64,000 bases of DNA, taken from an uncultured Clostridia bacterium (GTDB lineage: Bacteria; Bacillota; Clostridia; Christensenellales; UBA1242). Position 1 is the first letter of the stretch. The number at the start of each line of letters is the position of its first letter. The stretch covers positions 248,001 through 312,000 of the forward strand of contig CAKVFI010000002.1 in NCBI GenBank assembly GCA_934746715.1. The letters run 5' to 3'. Shown here in pieces: positions 16,795-25,502 of this stretch. The position numbers and the translations under genes were made by a program. Below the pieces are notes generated by a model, which saw only the letters and a list, made by a program, of their open reading frames with translations, had not been told where the DNA came from and searched no databases.

Positions 16795-17673
16795 ATGACA
16801 CATAATAAAGATATGGGGTTTACATCTAAATTTGCATTAAAACGTCTGCGCGTTTTTCACAAAAAATATAAAATTGGTTTATGTTTGAGTGGTGGTGGTA
16901 CGCGTGGTTTTGCGCACCTTGGTGCGTTTAAAGCCTTTGAAGAATATGGCATAAAATTTGATGCTGTTGCTGGTGCAAGTGCTGGCAGTTTGTTTGGCGC
17001 GCTTTATGCAAGTGGGTTGACGTTTGAACAAATTTACGAAATGTCAAAGCAGGTTAAACAAAGCGATTTTATCAAACAAAAATTTGGCATTTTGCCTTCT
17101 AGCATGGATGTGCTTGCGGATACACTTGACAAAGTTTTGCCAATCAAACGCGCAGAAAATTTAAAGGTTCCGTATTATGCTGTTGCAGTGGACTTGAAAA
17201 CAGGCAAACAGGTTGTTTTTAACACTGGCAAACTTGATAGTATTATTACTGGCAGTTGTGCTATCCCTGGTGTGTTTTTGCCTGTTAAATATCGTGATAT
17301 GACGCTGATTGATGGTGGTGTTAGAAACAATGTTCCTTCCGATGTCCTTTATAAAAACGGCTGTGATTTTGTTATTACGATTGACTGCAATTCCACACGC
17401 GGCGGTGGAACTGAAAGCAACAAAATGTGGACTCAATTTGTAACAAGCATAGGTATAATGATGGTTAACAATTCCAAACAAGGGCTGATGTGGAGCGACC
17501 TTGTTATTGCTCCTGACATGGCACGATTTAATTCACTTAAATTGGAAAATAAAGATGAGATGATTCAGGCTGGATATGAAGCGGTTGTTAAAGCGTTGCC
17601 AGAAATTGAAAAGATATTTTTGGGCAAGCACAAAAGAAAATGGATAGACAAAAGAAAACAACAAATTTGGTAA
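16795..17673 (+). CDS. patatin-like phospholipase (RssA/YlbK type)
   Basis: The 292-residue protein carries the patatin signature: the oxyanion GGGTRG in LCLSGGGTRGFAHLGA near residue 28, the nucleophile elbow GASAG near 60-64, and the catalytic Asp in DGGVRNN near 173. Patatins use this Ser-Asp dyad to hydrolyse acyl esters of lipids. No signal peptide is present, so it is probably cytoplasmic or peripheral to the membrane. Its tail overlaps the start of the next gene by 34 bp, implying translational coupling with a ComEC-like hydrolase. Substrate is unknown. A ribosome-binding site GGGTGGAG is four bases before the ATG. Confidence 0.88.
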   Translation: MTHNKDMGFTSKFALKRLRVFHKKYKIGLCLSGGGTRGFAHLGAFKAFEEYGIKFDAVAGASAGSLFGALYASGLTFEQIYEMSKQVKQSDFIKQKFGILPSSMDVLADTLDKVLPIKRAENLKVPYYAVAVDLKTGKQVVFNTGKLDSIITGSCAIPGVFLPVKYRDMTLIDGGVRNNVPSDVLYKNGCDFVITIDCNSTRGGGTESNKMWTQFVTSIGIMMVNNSKQGLMWSDLVIAPDMARFNSLKLENKDEMIQAGYEAVVKALPEIEKIFLGKHKRKWIDKRKQQIW

Positions 17674-18710
17674 AAATTTTAAAAACATATCAAAAACATA
17701 GCAAAATACGCAAAATTATTATGATTTTTGCAATAATTTTGATTATTAGTGCGCTATGTTTGTTTTTTAACGGGTTAAATCCTGCGATTGTTGGTTGGCT
17801 TAAAAATGATTTTTCAATCGTTAGCGCACACAACAATTTGCTTGTCCATTTTGTTGATGTGGGGCAAGGCGATGCGGTTGCAATCAATTTGCCTGATGAT
17901 AAACTGGCAGTGATTGATGCGGGACCAAATGATGAAAGAAGCAATTTGATAAGTTATTTGAATGAGCGAGTTTTTAATTTTAAGCGCAACAAAACAATTG
18001 ATTATTTGATTTTGACTCATGCAGATGCTGACCATATTGGCGGAGCAATTAAGTTGATTGAAGAATACAGCGTTGGGACATTGTATATGCCAACAATTGA
18101 GGCAGACACAGTTACTTACATATCTTTGAGCGAACGAGTAAATGAAAAACATTTGAATGTTGAACATTATAATAACGAGTTTAATTTGTGTGGCAAATAT
18201 AATTTCAAATTTTTCCCTCCATTGGATTATACAGACACAAATAACACTTGCCCGTTAATTAAATTGGAGTTTGAAAATAAATCATTTTTGTTTACTGGTG
18301 ATATTGAAACAAAGGCGGAAAAAGATTACATTGAATTGTATGGTAATGAACTTGATGTTGATGTGCTTAAAGTGGCGCACCATGGCAGCAAATATTCCAG
18401 TTGCGATGAGTTTTTGGCGGTTGTAACACCACAATATGCCATTGTTTCTAGTGGTAACCAATATGGCCACCCAAATCAAGAAACGATTGATAGATTAAAC
18501 AATGTGCATGCCAACATTGTGCGCACTGATACTGTTGGAAATATTATGCTTGTGGTGGGCAATAATTATGATTTAAGTTTGCTTACTGGCGATTATATTA
18601 TAACTGGCTTTGTGTTTGATTATCGCATTATTGTGTTGATAATTGATGTTGTGTTAATTGGAAATATTGTAATAATATTAATAAAAAAAGATAAAAAACA
18701 TAAAAATTAA
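17640..18710 (+). CDS. membrane-anchored metallo-beta-lactamase-fold hydrolase, ComEC C-domain type
   Basis: The 356-residue protein has an N-terminal membrane segment (about 28-48), a metallo-beta-lactamase domain outside it (about 65-310), and a C-terminal membrane segment (about 320-347) with a Lys-rich cytoplasmic end. Metal ligands are visible in HADADHIGG (about 127-135), FTGDIE, and VAHHGSKYS (about 245). HFVDVGQGDA is the typical opening of the ComEC-type domain. In ComEC this domain degrades the non-imported DNA strand; here it stands alone without the competence channel, so a nuclease or phosphodiesterase role is only inferred. It overlaps the patatin gene and shares its promoter. 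Confidence 0.82.
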   Translation: MDRQKKTTNLVKILKTYQKHSKIRKIIMIFAIILIISALCLFFNGLNPAIVGWLKNDFSIVSAHNNLLVHFVDVGQGDAVAINLPDDKLAVIDAGPNDERSNLISYLNERVFNFKRNKTIDYLILTHADADHIGGAIKLIEEYSVGTLYMPTIEADTVTYISLSERVNEKHLNVEHYNNEFNLCGKYNFKFFPPLDYTDTNNTCPLIKLEFENKSFLFTGDIETKAEKDYIELYGNELDVDVLKVAHHGSKYSSCDEFLAVVTPQYAIVSSGNQYGHPNQETIDRLNNVHANIVRTDTVGNIMLVVGNNYDLSLLTGDYIITGFVFDYRIIVLIIDVVLIGNIVIILIKKDKKHKN

Positions 18711-18834
18711 TAGTTTTTTATCAAAATTCATTTATTTTTTACTATTTTTATTAATTTTTTTTAATGATTAAATAATTTTTAAAAATTTTTAATATATTGT
18801 GAATAATTTAAAATTTTGTACACATATTAACAAT

Positions 18835-18978
18835 GTAAGGCAACCCCTTACACACAAGAGAGATAGTTCTATGCTCCAAAAAAAGCACAATAGTTTGAAC
18901 GCAATCAGTTGGAAAATCCAACGTACACGTTCTTAGAAGATTTGTGTTTTCGAGCGTAAATCAACATCTCTCTTTTTT
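18835..18978 (+). ncRNA. structured non-coding RNA with terminator-like end, identity unknown (6S-like rod?)
   Basis: A 5' hairpin GTAAGG/CCTTAC (about 18835-18851) is followed by a rod closed by AAGAGAGAT (18856-18864) and ATCTCTCTT (18966-18974). Inside are GCTC/GAGC, GCACAA/TTGTGT, GAACG/CGTTC and an apical GTTGGA-AAA-TCCAAC. A T-rich tail follows, so the closing stem may double as terminator. It lies in a 416-bp gene-free gap. The irregular rod with internal bubbles recalls 6S RNA, but it is short and I cannot match a consensus. It lacks SRP RNA motifs. Confidence 0.5.
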
Positions 18979-19078
18979 ATTTTTTTGTGCTACTAAATTG
19001 CATTATATCTGGCACTACATAAATGATAGGTGAGAATAGAAGCCAAGCAGAGAGGTTAATAAAATTCAATTTTTGCTA

Positions 19079-19108
19079 TTGACAATATTTGTGGTTGTGT
19101 GATAAACT
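19079..19108 (+). promoter_or_regulatory. promoter of the gene at 19127
   Basis: TTGACA, 18 bp, TAAACT, followed by AAAGGAG before the ATG. Confidence 0.6.
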
Positions 19109-19126
19109 GCCGATAAAGGAGCAGTT

Positions 19127-19477
19127 ATGTTTGTTGAAAGATTAAATTTGGTTGATGTTGAAAAAATTTGCAGTAAAGTTTTGGGTAGGGTGAAACCTTA
19201 TATTGATGAAATGCCAAAATCAGTTAAAATTGATAGGTCAACACCATTTGCAGTGAATGTCTCTTGGGAATATAGTTCGATTTTGTTTCCGCACACATAC
19301 ATTATTTCTATTACAGATTTTGATGTAAAATTTTATGGTTTTGAACTTGATGAAAATGTTGTTGACAAAACAAAAAAAGTGTATTTTGATTTTATGAAAA
19401 ATCGTTTTAATAACTATCAAAAAGAATACGACTTAAACAGAGAAAAGCAAAAAGAATATACCATAGATATTGGTTAA
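19127..19477 (+). CDS. small hypothetical protein
   Basis: A 116-residue soluble protein with a beta-rich middle (PFAVNVSWEYSSILFPHTYIISITDFDVKFYGFEL) and a charged helical C-terminus (FMKNRFNNYQKEYDLNREKQKEY). No cysteine pairs, signal or membrane segment. I do not recognise a family. It has its own promoter and AAAGGAG site, and a terminator follows, so it is a single-gene unit between the structured RNA and the convergent ribosomal protein operon. Confidence 0.65.
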   Translation: MFVERLNLVDVEKICSKVLGRVKPYIDEMPKSVKIDRSTPFAVNVSWEYSSILFPHTYIISITDFDVKFYGFELDENVVDKTKKVYFDFMKNRFNNYQKEYDLNREKQKEYTIDIG

Positions 19478-19504
19478 AGCAACGAAATTTGCTTTAATGG
19501 CAAT

Positions 19505-19534
19505 AAAAAAATCCACAGAAATGTGGATTTTTTG
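19505..19534. terminator. bidirectional terminator between 19127 gene and rpsI
   Basis: AAAAAATCCAC/GTGGATTTTTT stem with A and T runs on both sides, serving both convergent units. Confidence 0.85.
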
Positions 19535-19572
19535 TTTTGCAATATTGAACTGTTTGCAACACAAGGTTCGGC

Positions 19573-20100
19573 TTAACGCTTACTGAATTGTGGAGCTTTA
19601 CGAGCTTTGTGCAAACCGTATTTTTTACGTTCTTTCTTACGAGCGTCACGTGTTACAAAACCAGCTTTTTTAAGTTCAGCGCGAAGCTCTGGACGATATT
19701 CCATCAATGCACGAGTGATGCCATGACGAAGAGCGCCTGCTTGACCAGCTTTGCCACCGCCATAGATGTTGGCAACAATGTCAACATTGCCTTCAGTTTC
19801 TGTTAAAACCAAAGGTTGTTTAACGATTGTGATTAATGTGTCAAGGTCGAAGTAATCTTTCAATTCTTCACCATTAACTTTGATTGAGCCTGTGCCAGTT
19901 GTCAAGCGAACACGAGCAACAGAACATTTTCTGCGGCCTGTGCCCAAAAATTCTTGTGCTTTAGCCTTTGCTTTTGCTTTTGCAGGGGCTTTTTTAACTG
20001 TTTTTGTTGCTTTAACTTCTTTAACTTCTTTTTCTGCAGTGTCTGCAACTTTTTTTGTTCTAGGTGTTCTAACTTTCTTTTCTACAACTTCTTCTGCCAT
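19573..20100 (-). CDS. rpsI: 30S ribosomal protein S9 with N-terminal basic extension
   Basis: The C-terminal 128 residues are classic S9: FLGTGRRKCSVARVRL, GNVDIVANIYGGGKAGQAGALRHGITRAL, DARKKERKKYGLHKARKAPQFSKR, with the conserved KR tail that reaches the P-site tRNA. The first 48 residues are an extra Lys/Ala/Glu-rich low-complexity arm (KKAPAKAKAKAKA) absent from typical S9 of about 130 residues. The ATG overlaps the rplM stop in TAATG, so the two are coupled, and GGAGG precedes it. Confidence 0.97.
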   Translation of the reverse strand: MAEEVVEKKVRTPRTKKVADTAEKEVKEVKATKTVKKAPAKAKAKAKAQEFLGTGRRKCSVARVRLTTGTGSIKVNGEELKDYFDLDTLITIVKQPLVLTETEGNVDIVANIYGGGKAGQAGALRHGITRALMEYRPELRAELKKAGFVTRDARKKERKKYGLHKARKAPQFSKR

Positions 20101-20537
20101 TAGTTTTTACCTCCGTTCCAGATTTCAGGTTTTTGTGCTTGATTTACGTGTTCAGCACCTTTGTAGATATGGCAGTGTGTTGCCATAGTGCGACCCAAAC
20201 TATTTTTTGGAAGCATACCTTTGATTGCTCTCATCAAAGCAACGTCGCTTTGTTCAGCCATCATCTTTTTGTATTGAATCAATTTCAAACCAGATTGATA
20301 GCCAGAGTAACGTTTGAAGTATTTTTGTTCTTCCTTTTTGCCTGTTAAAACAAGTTTGTCGCTGTTTATAATAATAACATTGTCACCGCAGTCAACATTT
20401 GGTGTGAAGGTTGCTTTGTGTTTGCCACGAAGAAGACTTGCTGCTTCTGCTGCAACACGGCCAAGAACTTTGCCTTCTGCATCAATGATGTACCATTTCT
20501 TTTCAACGGTGGCGTTGTTTGCCATAATTGTACGCAT
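20100..20537 (-). CDS. rplM: 50S ribosomal protein L13
   Basis: The 145-residue protein matches L13: KKWYIIDAEGKVLGRVAAEAASLLRGKHK, NVDCGDNVIIINSDKLVLTGKK, RAIKGMLPKNSLGR. It binds 23S rRNA early in large-subunit assembly and forms the usual rplM-rpsI operon. The start has AAGGAG upstream; a second in-frame Met lies at residue 5. Expression comes from a perfect promoter about 150 bp upstream through a structured leader. Confidence 0.97.
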   Translation of the reverse strand: MRTIMANNATVEKKWYIIDAEGKVLGRVAAEAASLLRGKHKATFTPNVDCGDNVIIINSDKLVLTGKKEEQKYFKRYSGYQSGLKLIQYKKMMAEQSDVALMRAIKGMLPKNSLGRTMATHCHIYKGAEHVNQAQKPEIWNGGKN

Positions 20538-20679
20538 TGTATTTCTCCTTATAAAAATAAAATTTTATGTTGTGATAACCCAAGTTTTGCTTGGCGTTTG
20601 TGACCTTATTTCGCGTTCAGGTCAATGTTAAGGCGAGCCTTCCCGTGTGGCAGGAAAAATCGCACCCAACGTGCAATAC
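20538..20679 (-). promoter_or_regulatory. rplM leader, candidate L13-type autoregulatory RNA
   Basis: About 140 nt are transcribed before rplM. They contain GC-richer blocks unlike the surrounding spacer, for example GCACGTTGGGTGCG and CACACGGGAAGGCTCGCC. L13 operons of Firmicutes often carry a leader that binds ribosomal protein. The assignment rests on position and structure potential only. Confidence 0.4.
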
Positions 20680-20685
20680 TTGATT

Positions 20686-20714
20686 ATTATATAGGAATAA
20701 AAACAAATTGTCAA
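20686..20714 (-). promoter_or_regulatory. consensus promoter of rplM-rpsI
   Basis: TTGACA, 17 bp, TATAAT on the minus strand: a full match to the sigma-A consensus. Confidence 0.9.
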
Positions 20715-20813
20715 TATTTTTAGCAAAATTTTTGCATTAAATTAAAGGGTGTAAAAGTTGATAAAAGCCATGCTAAATCTCACAAAAAAGTTGTAAAGTG
20801 CTTTCAAATTTGT

Positions 20814-20842
20814 TTGTTTTTGTGGCGTGGGTTTGCTATAAT
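20814..20842 (+). promoter_or_regulatory. promoter of tex
   Basis: TTGTTT, 17 bp, TATAAT, 75 bp before the ATG. Confidence 0.6.
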
Positions 20843-20917
20843 TAAGGTGTTTGATGCGAACAATTGTTTGAGTACGCAACAAATTTGTATTACAACTATA
20901 CTTAAAAGGAAAAGAAA

Positions 20918-23071
20918 ATGGACTTAACAAAACAATTGGCATACGAGTTTAATTTGAAAGAAGTGTATGCTGAAAACATCATCAATTTGATCGATGAGGG
21001 TAACACAATCCCATTCATTGCGCGTTATCGTAAAGAAGCGCACGGTGCGTGTGATGACCAAGTTTTGCGTGATTTTGCCGATAGGCTCAACTATTTGCGC
21101 AACTTGAACAAGGAAAAAGAAAAAGTTGAAAAAGTGATTAGAGAGCAAGAAAAGTGGACAGACGAAATTGCTTTGGCACTTGAAAATGCGCTCACTCTCA
21201 CTGAAGTGGAAGATATTTATAGACCTTACAAGCCAAAACGTAAAACAAGGGCAACAGTGGCTATTGCAAAAGGGCTTGAACCACTTGCTGACGCAATTCA
21301 AGCACAAGATATAACTTGCCCGGTTGAAGAAATTGCAAAAGATTATGTAAGCGAAGAAAAAGGCGTTAAAAACGTTGAAGAAGCTATTGCTGGTGCAAAA
21401 GACATTATTGCCGAACGTATAAGTGATGACGCAGCTTTGCGCAAAACTCTGCGTGAAATCATTGCCAAAAAAGCTCAAATTAAAGCCGTTTGGGACGAGG
21501 AAAAGGACACAAACAAAACCTATGAAAATTATAAAGACTTTTCTGGCGAAGTGGCAAAACTCCCAAGCCACCGCATTTTGGCGCTCAACCGTGGCGAAAA
21601 GGAAGATTGTTTGAAAGTTGACATTGAAATCAACCCAAAACTTACAATCACTGAAATTGAAAAGGCTTATAAAAAGGAAAACGAATTTACCAATCAAATT
21701 ATGCTTGACACCATTCAAGATAGTTACGACAGATTGTTGTTCCCATCTCTTGAAAATGAATGCCGCCGTGCTTTGACTGACAGAGCTAACGAACAAGCAA
21801 TAAAAATGTTTGAAGTGAATTTAAAACCATTGTTGCTTCAAGCACCACTTAAAAACAATGTTATCATGGGTTATGACCCTGGATATTACAATGGCTGCAA
21901 AATTGCAGTTATCGACACAAAAGGCGATGTGCTTGACACAGCAGTTGTGCACCCAACTCCACCACAAAATAAGGTTGAAGAAGCAAAGAAAAAATTGCTT
22001 GAAATGATTGAACGTAACAAGGTTGACATCATTGCAATTGGCAATGGCACCGCAAGCAAAGAAAGTGAAATTTTGGTGGCTGATTTGATTAAATCTTGCC
22101 CACGCAAAGTTAGTTATGCAATGGTTAATGAAGCGGGCGCGTCAGTTTACAGTGCCTCCAAACTTGCTGCAAAAGAGTTCCCAGACTACGATGTAAACTT
22201 GCGTAGTGCAGTTTCTATTGCACGCAGATTGCAAGACCCTCTTGCAGAACTTATCAAAATTGATGTTAAATCAATCGGCGTTGGGCAATATCAACACGAT
22301 ATGCCGCAAAACCGTTTGACAGAAGTGCTTTCAAACACTGTTGAAGACTGTGTTAACAGCGTTGGCGTTGACTTGAACACTGCGTCTGTTAGCCTTTTGA
22401 GTTATGTTTCTGGCATTTCTGGTTCACTTGCAGAAAACATTGTGGATTATCGTAGCCAAGTTAAACATATTAACGACCGCAGCGAACTTATGAATGTTAA
22501 AAAGATGGGGCCAAAAGCTTACGAACAATGTGCAGGCTTTTTGCGCATTACTGACGGCGACAATATTTTGGACAACACTGCCGTTCACCCAGAAAGTTAC
22601 AATGCTGTTAAAAAGTTGCTTGCATTGTTTAGTTTGAGCGATGAGCAAATTAAAACTGGCGGACTTACTTTGCTACCAAGTTTGATTGACAAAAAAGGCG
22701 AGCAAGCAGTTGCTGATGCAATTGGCGTTGGTGTGCCAACTTTGCAAGATATCGTTAAGGAATTGTTAAAACCAGGTCGTGATATCCGTGAAGATATGCC
22801 ATTGCCAGAGTTGCGCAGCGATATCCTTTCAATGGAAGACCTTAAGCCAGACATGGTGCTTGACGGCGTTGTGCGCAATGTTATTGACTTTGGTGCATTT
22901 GTTGATATTGGTGTGCATCAAGATGGTTTGGTTCACATTTCTCAAATCAGCAACTCATACATAAGCCACCCAAGCGAAGTGCTTAAAGTTGGTCAAAAAG
23001 TTAAAGTTAAAATTTTGTCTGTTGACCTTCAAAAGAAACGCATTTCTCTCACAATGAAAGGCATTGAATAA
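20918..23071 (+). CDS. tex: Tex-family RNA-binding transcription accessory protein
   Basis: The 717-residue protein is full length for Tex. It has the helical N-terminus (GNTIPFIARYRKEAHGACDDQVLRDF), the YqgF/RNase H-like core (VIMGYDPGYYNGCKIAVIDTKG, near residue 320), the helix-hairpin-helix region (SGSLAENIVDYR, VKKMGPKAYEQCAGFLRI) and a C-terminal S1 domain (VLDGVVRNVIDFGAFVDIGVHQDGLVHISQIS). Tex binds nucleic acid and is linked to transcription and stress tolerance. AAAAGGAAAAG is the ribosome-binding site. It is monocistronic with a terminator after it. Confidence 0.95.
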   Translation: MDLTKQLAYEFNLKEVYAENIINLIDEGNTIPFIARYRKEAHGACDDQVLRDFADRLNYLRNLNKEKEKVEKVIREQEKWTDEIALALENALTLTEVEDIYRPYKPKRKTRATVAIAKGLEPLADAIQAQDITCPVEEIAKDYVSEEKGVKNVEEAIAGAKDIIAERISDDAALRKTLREIIAKKAQIKAVWDEEKDTNKTYENYKDFSGEVAKLPSHRILALNRGEKEDCLKVDIEINPKLTITEIEKAYKKENEFTNQIMLDTIQDSYDRLLFPSLENECRRALTDRANEQAIKMFEVNLKPLLLQAPLKNNVIMGYDPGYYNGCKIAVIDTKGDVLDTAVVHPTPPQNKVEEAKKKLLEMIERNKVDIIAIGNGTASKESEILVADLIKSCPRKVSYAMVNEAGASVYSASKLAAKEFPDYDVNLRSAVSIARRLQDPLAELIKIDVKSIGVGQYQHDMPQNRLTEVLSNTVEDCVNSVGVDLNTASVSLLSYVSGISGSLAENIVDYRSQVKHINDRSELMNVKKMGPKAYEQCAGFLRITDGDNILDNTAVHPESYNAVKKLLALFSLSDEQIKTGGLTLLPSLIDKKGEQAVADAIGVGVPTLQDIVKELLKPGRDIREDMPLPELRSDILSMEDLKPDMVLDGVVRNVIDFGAFVDIGVHQDGLVHISQISNSYISHPSEVLKVGQKVKVKILSVDLQKKRISLTMKGIE

Positions 23072-23107
23072 CAAATAACATTTCAAAAAATGTTTATTAT
23101 TAACAAT

Positions 23108-23139
23108 AAAAAACTCACCAAGATTTTGGTGGGTTTTTT
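23108..23139 (+). terminator. terminator of tex
   Basis: ACTCACC/GGTGGGT stem followed by TTTTTT. Confidence 0.85.
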
Positions 23140-23195
23140 GTGTTATTATTGATTGCTTATCTTGTTGAGAGTTTTGTTTTTGGTTTTAACAAAAC

Positions 23196-23224
23196 AAAAA
23201 AATCCGCAAAATTGCAGATTTTTA
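23196..23224 (-). terminator. terminator of the SipW-type gene at 23234
   Basis: On the minus strand AAATCTGC, loop, GCGGATTTTTTT. Confidence 0.8.
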
Positions 23225-23233
23225 AGTTTGTTT

Positions 23234-23956
23234 TTAGTTTAAATTATAGTCAAATGCCTTAAAGATTGCACCCATGATAACATTGCATTTTTCAGTGTTT
23301 GTGCCATTTGTTTGACCCAATGCATCTTTTAATTCTTGTTGGTCGCTACCAATAACATAAGCACGGAATGTGAGTGTGATAATGGTTGATTGATAGGCAT
23401 TGCCCATTTTTTCATGCAATTTAAGTTTGCCTTCTGGTATAACTGAAATAACTTTGCCCTCATCACTAGAAGCTGGGGCAATAGGTGTTGGAATCATAAG
23501 ATATCTAAAATCTGCATCATGTTCAACATTTGTGTATCTGCCGTCAAACCAAGTTGTGTCGCCATGAATGCCGATAAGTGGGTTTGACAAATCATAATCA
23601 GTAATTTCATTGCCAAAATTAGGGCTGGATTCATCATTATTGATTGCTTTAACAGTGTAAACCACTGCAAGGTAAACATTTGTGTTTGAAGAGTTTGTGA
23701 CGGTGAGCGCAGTGTTTGGAAGCACTTGCCCAGGAATGTAATAACTGTTTGTGTGCAAAAGTTCGCTTGAACCACTTGAACCAGTGCCGCCAGCGTTCAT
23801 TTGAATTTTAAGGTTTGCCATTTGCACAATACCAGAGATTTTTGAACTTGTGGTGCTGTAATAAGCATATACGCCGCCAAAAATACAAGTAAGCAACAAT
23901 AAAATTGCTAGAATGATAATTGTAACTGTTTGACCTGATAATTTCTTTTTTGTCAC
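23234..23956 (-). CDS. third SipW-type signal peptide protein, TasA/camelysin-like
   Basis: The 240-residue protein starts at GTG 23956 behind AGGGGT. Residues 1-10 are basic, the hydrophobic core ends CIFGGVYAYYS, and a beta-rich secreted domain follows (YYIPGQVLPNTALTVTNSSNTNVYLAVVYTV, typical of the TasA-like fold, then LTFRAYVIGSDQQELKDALG). A Gly/Ser-rich patch (GGTGSSGSS) lies near residue 55. Its signal region shares the pattern but not the nucleotide sequence of the pair at 6641 and 9423, so it is a separate paralogue outside the inverted-repeat system. Confidence 0.8.
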   Translation of the reverse strand: MTKKKLSGQTVTIIILAILLLLTCIFGGVYAYYSTTSSKISGIVQMANLKIQMNAGGTGSSGSSELLHTNSYYIPGQVLPNTALTVTNSSNTNVYLAVVYTVKAINNDESSPNFGNEITDYDLSNPLIGIHGDTTWFDGRYTNVEHDADFRYLMIPTPIAPASSDEGKVISVIPEGKLKLHEKMGNAYQSTIITLTFRAYVIGSDQQELKDALGQTNGTNTEKCNVIMGAIFKAFDYNLN

Positions 23957-24208
23957 TTTTTACCCCTAAATAAATGATCTTGAAATTTATATTTGAAATG
24001 CTTGCACAAAATTGTGCACATTTTGTTTTCTTAATTTATTGTAGAGAAAAATAAGTGTAAAGTCAAACGGAAATTAAATAATTGTGCGAAAAATTAAAAA
24101 AATATTGGATTTTTGACGAAATTAATATGAATAATGTTGGTTTTTGGTGTTGGTTAAAATTGATTTTTGCATTATTATTTACTGCGTAAAAAATAAAATC
24201 TATAAATT

Positions 24209-24574
24209 TTAAACAAATTGATCAACCAAATAATTTTTTATTATTCGTATAAATTTACAGCAACTGGGTGGCTGTGATTCAATCCAATATTTCGATAATT
24301 TTGCCTTTAAAGATTGCTCCCATTTTATTGCAATTAAATTGCGGATATCTCGCTCAATGGTGCAATCGTTTTTATTGTATTTTTCAGCAAGATTGGGGTA
24401 CACCTGCTTTGAGAATGACTGAATAAAAACATTTTCATTTATAAGTTGATACATGATGTCGCTTAAATAGTAAAACGCCGTATACTTTGTTTCGATACCT
24501 AAATCAATAAGGCGCTTATTAATAAAATAATTTTTTAAAATAAAACCAAAATAACAACTCTCTTTATGGCACAT
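24209..24574 (-). CDS. stand-alone Spo0A C-terminal-type DNA-binding protein
   Basis: The 121-residue product aligns over nearly all its length to the effector domain of Spo0A: LGIETKYTAFYYLSDIMYQL corresponds to the first helices, SFSKQVYPNLAEKYN and CTIERDIRNLIAIKWEQ to the helix-turn-helix that reads the 0A box. No receiver domain precedes it; only about 20 residues come before the match. The ATG has AAAGGA upstream. Without a phosphorylated receiver it may be constitutive or work as an antagonist of true Spo0A; both are inference. It is divergent from spmA, and two TTTTGTACAAAA palindromes lie between them. Confidence 0.75.
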   Translation of the reverse strand: MCHKESCYFGFILKNYFINKRLIDLGIETKYTAFYYLSDIMYQLINENVFIQSFSKQVYPNLAEKYNKNDCTIERDIRNLIAIKWEQSLKAKLSKYWIESQPPSCCKFIRIIKNYLVDQFV

Positions 24575-24737
24575 AATTTTTCCTTTTAAAATGGATATAA
24601 AAAACCATACTCATTTTTAATATTGTTTTAAAAAAATTTGTCAAAGTTTTGTTGGTCGTTTAAAAAGTTAAATGATGCGACTCAATAAATTTGACTGATG
24701 ATTGTAGATTAGCATTTTTAAAAATCAATGTCAACAA

Positions 24738-24770
24738 TTTTGTACAAAAATATTTGAATTTTGTACAAAA
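24738..24770. promoter_or_regulatory. paired TTTTGTACAAAA palindromes (candidate operator)
   Basis: Perfect 12-bp palindromes at 24738-24749 and 24759-24770 sit 21 bp apart, two helical turns, in the 361-bp gap between the divergent Spo0A-like gene and spmA. The same palindrome occurs at 28706-28717 and 28824-28835. Confidence 0.6.
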
Positions 24771-24935
24771 ATATTTAAAATTGAGCAAAAAGCCTTAAAA
24801 ATAGGCTAAAATTGGGGTATATTTGCTTAAATTTTTGAGTTTAAAATTGAAAAAATATTGCATTATAACAAAATTAAATTATTTAAAATCAACAAAAAAC
24901 TTTCATATATGGGACAAACCATCATAAATTAAAGT

Positions 24936-25502
24936 ATGAGCAAAATTTGGATTGTGATGATTATTTCAAGCCTTGTTATGCTTTGCGTGGTTGCTCCCAG
25001 CAAAGTGGTTGGCACAATGATGGAAGCAAGCAAAATGGGCGTAACCATGTGTATTGAATTTATTGGCATTTACGCTGTTTGGATGGGTATAATGCAAGTT
25101 ATGGACGATTGCAAATTGAGCCACAAACTTTCAAACATATTAAGCAAACCTATTCGCCACATTTTTGGGCGAACGGACGAAGAAACAGAAAAAAATATTT
25201 GTTTAAACATCGCTTCAAACATTATTGGCATTGGCAGTGCTGCAACACCATATGGCATAAAAGCAATGCGCGGGCTAGATAAAGGTGACAAAAAGGCAAC
25301 AAGAGCAATGATTATGCTTGTTGTGATAAATTCCACCGGCATTCAACTTTTGCCAACAACTGTGATTGGCATGCGAGCAATGGCAGGCAGCGTTAGCCCA
25401 AGTTGCATTTTGTGGCCAACAATTGTTTCCACTTTTGTGCCAACCATTTTGGGCATTTTGCTTGTTGCAAGTTTTTACAGAAGGCGGAAACAAAATGGCT
25501 GA
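24936..25502 (+). CDS. spmA: spore maturation protein A
   Basis: The 188-residue integral membrane protein has the Gate/nucleoside-recognition fold of SpmA: four to five hydrophobic helices, with IGIGSAATPYGIKAMRGLDK and VINSTGIQLLPTTVIGMRA as family hallmarks. In Bacillus SpmA and SpmB are needed for proper spore core dehydration. It overlaps spmB by eight bases. There is no clear Shine-Dalgarno; TAAATT lies five bases before the ATG, so the message may be nearly leaderless. Confidence 0.93.
   Translation: MSKIWIVMIISSLVMLCVVAPSKVVGTMMEASKMGVTMCIEFIGIYAVWMGIMQVMDDCKLSHKLSNILSKPIRHIFGRTDEETEKNICLNIASNIIGIGSAATPYGIKAMRGLDKGDKKATRAMIMLVVINSTGIQLLPTTVIGMRAMAGSVSPSCILWPTIVSTFVPTILGILLVASFYRRRKQNG

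Noticed and set aside
18856..18974. SRP (4.5S) RNA
   Set aside because: The conserved apical GGAA-type loop and asymmetric internal loop of SRP RNA are absent.
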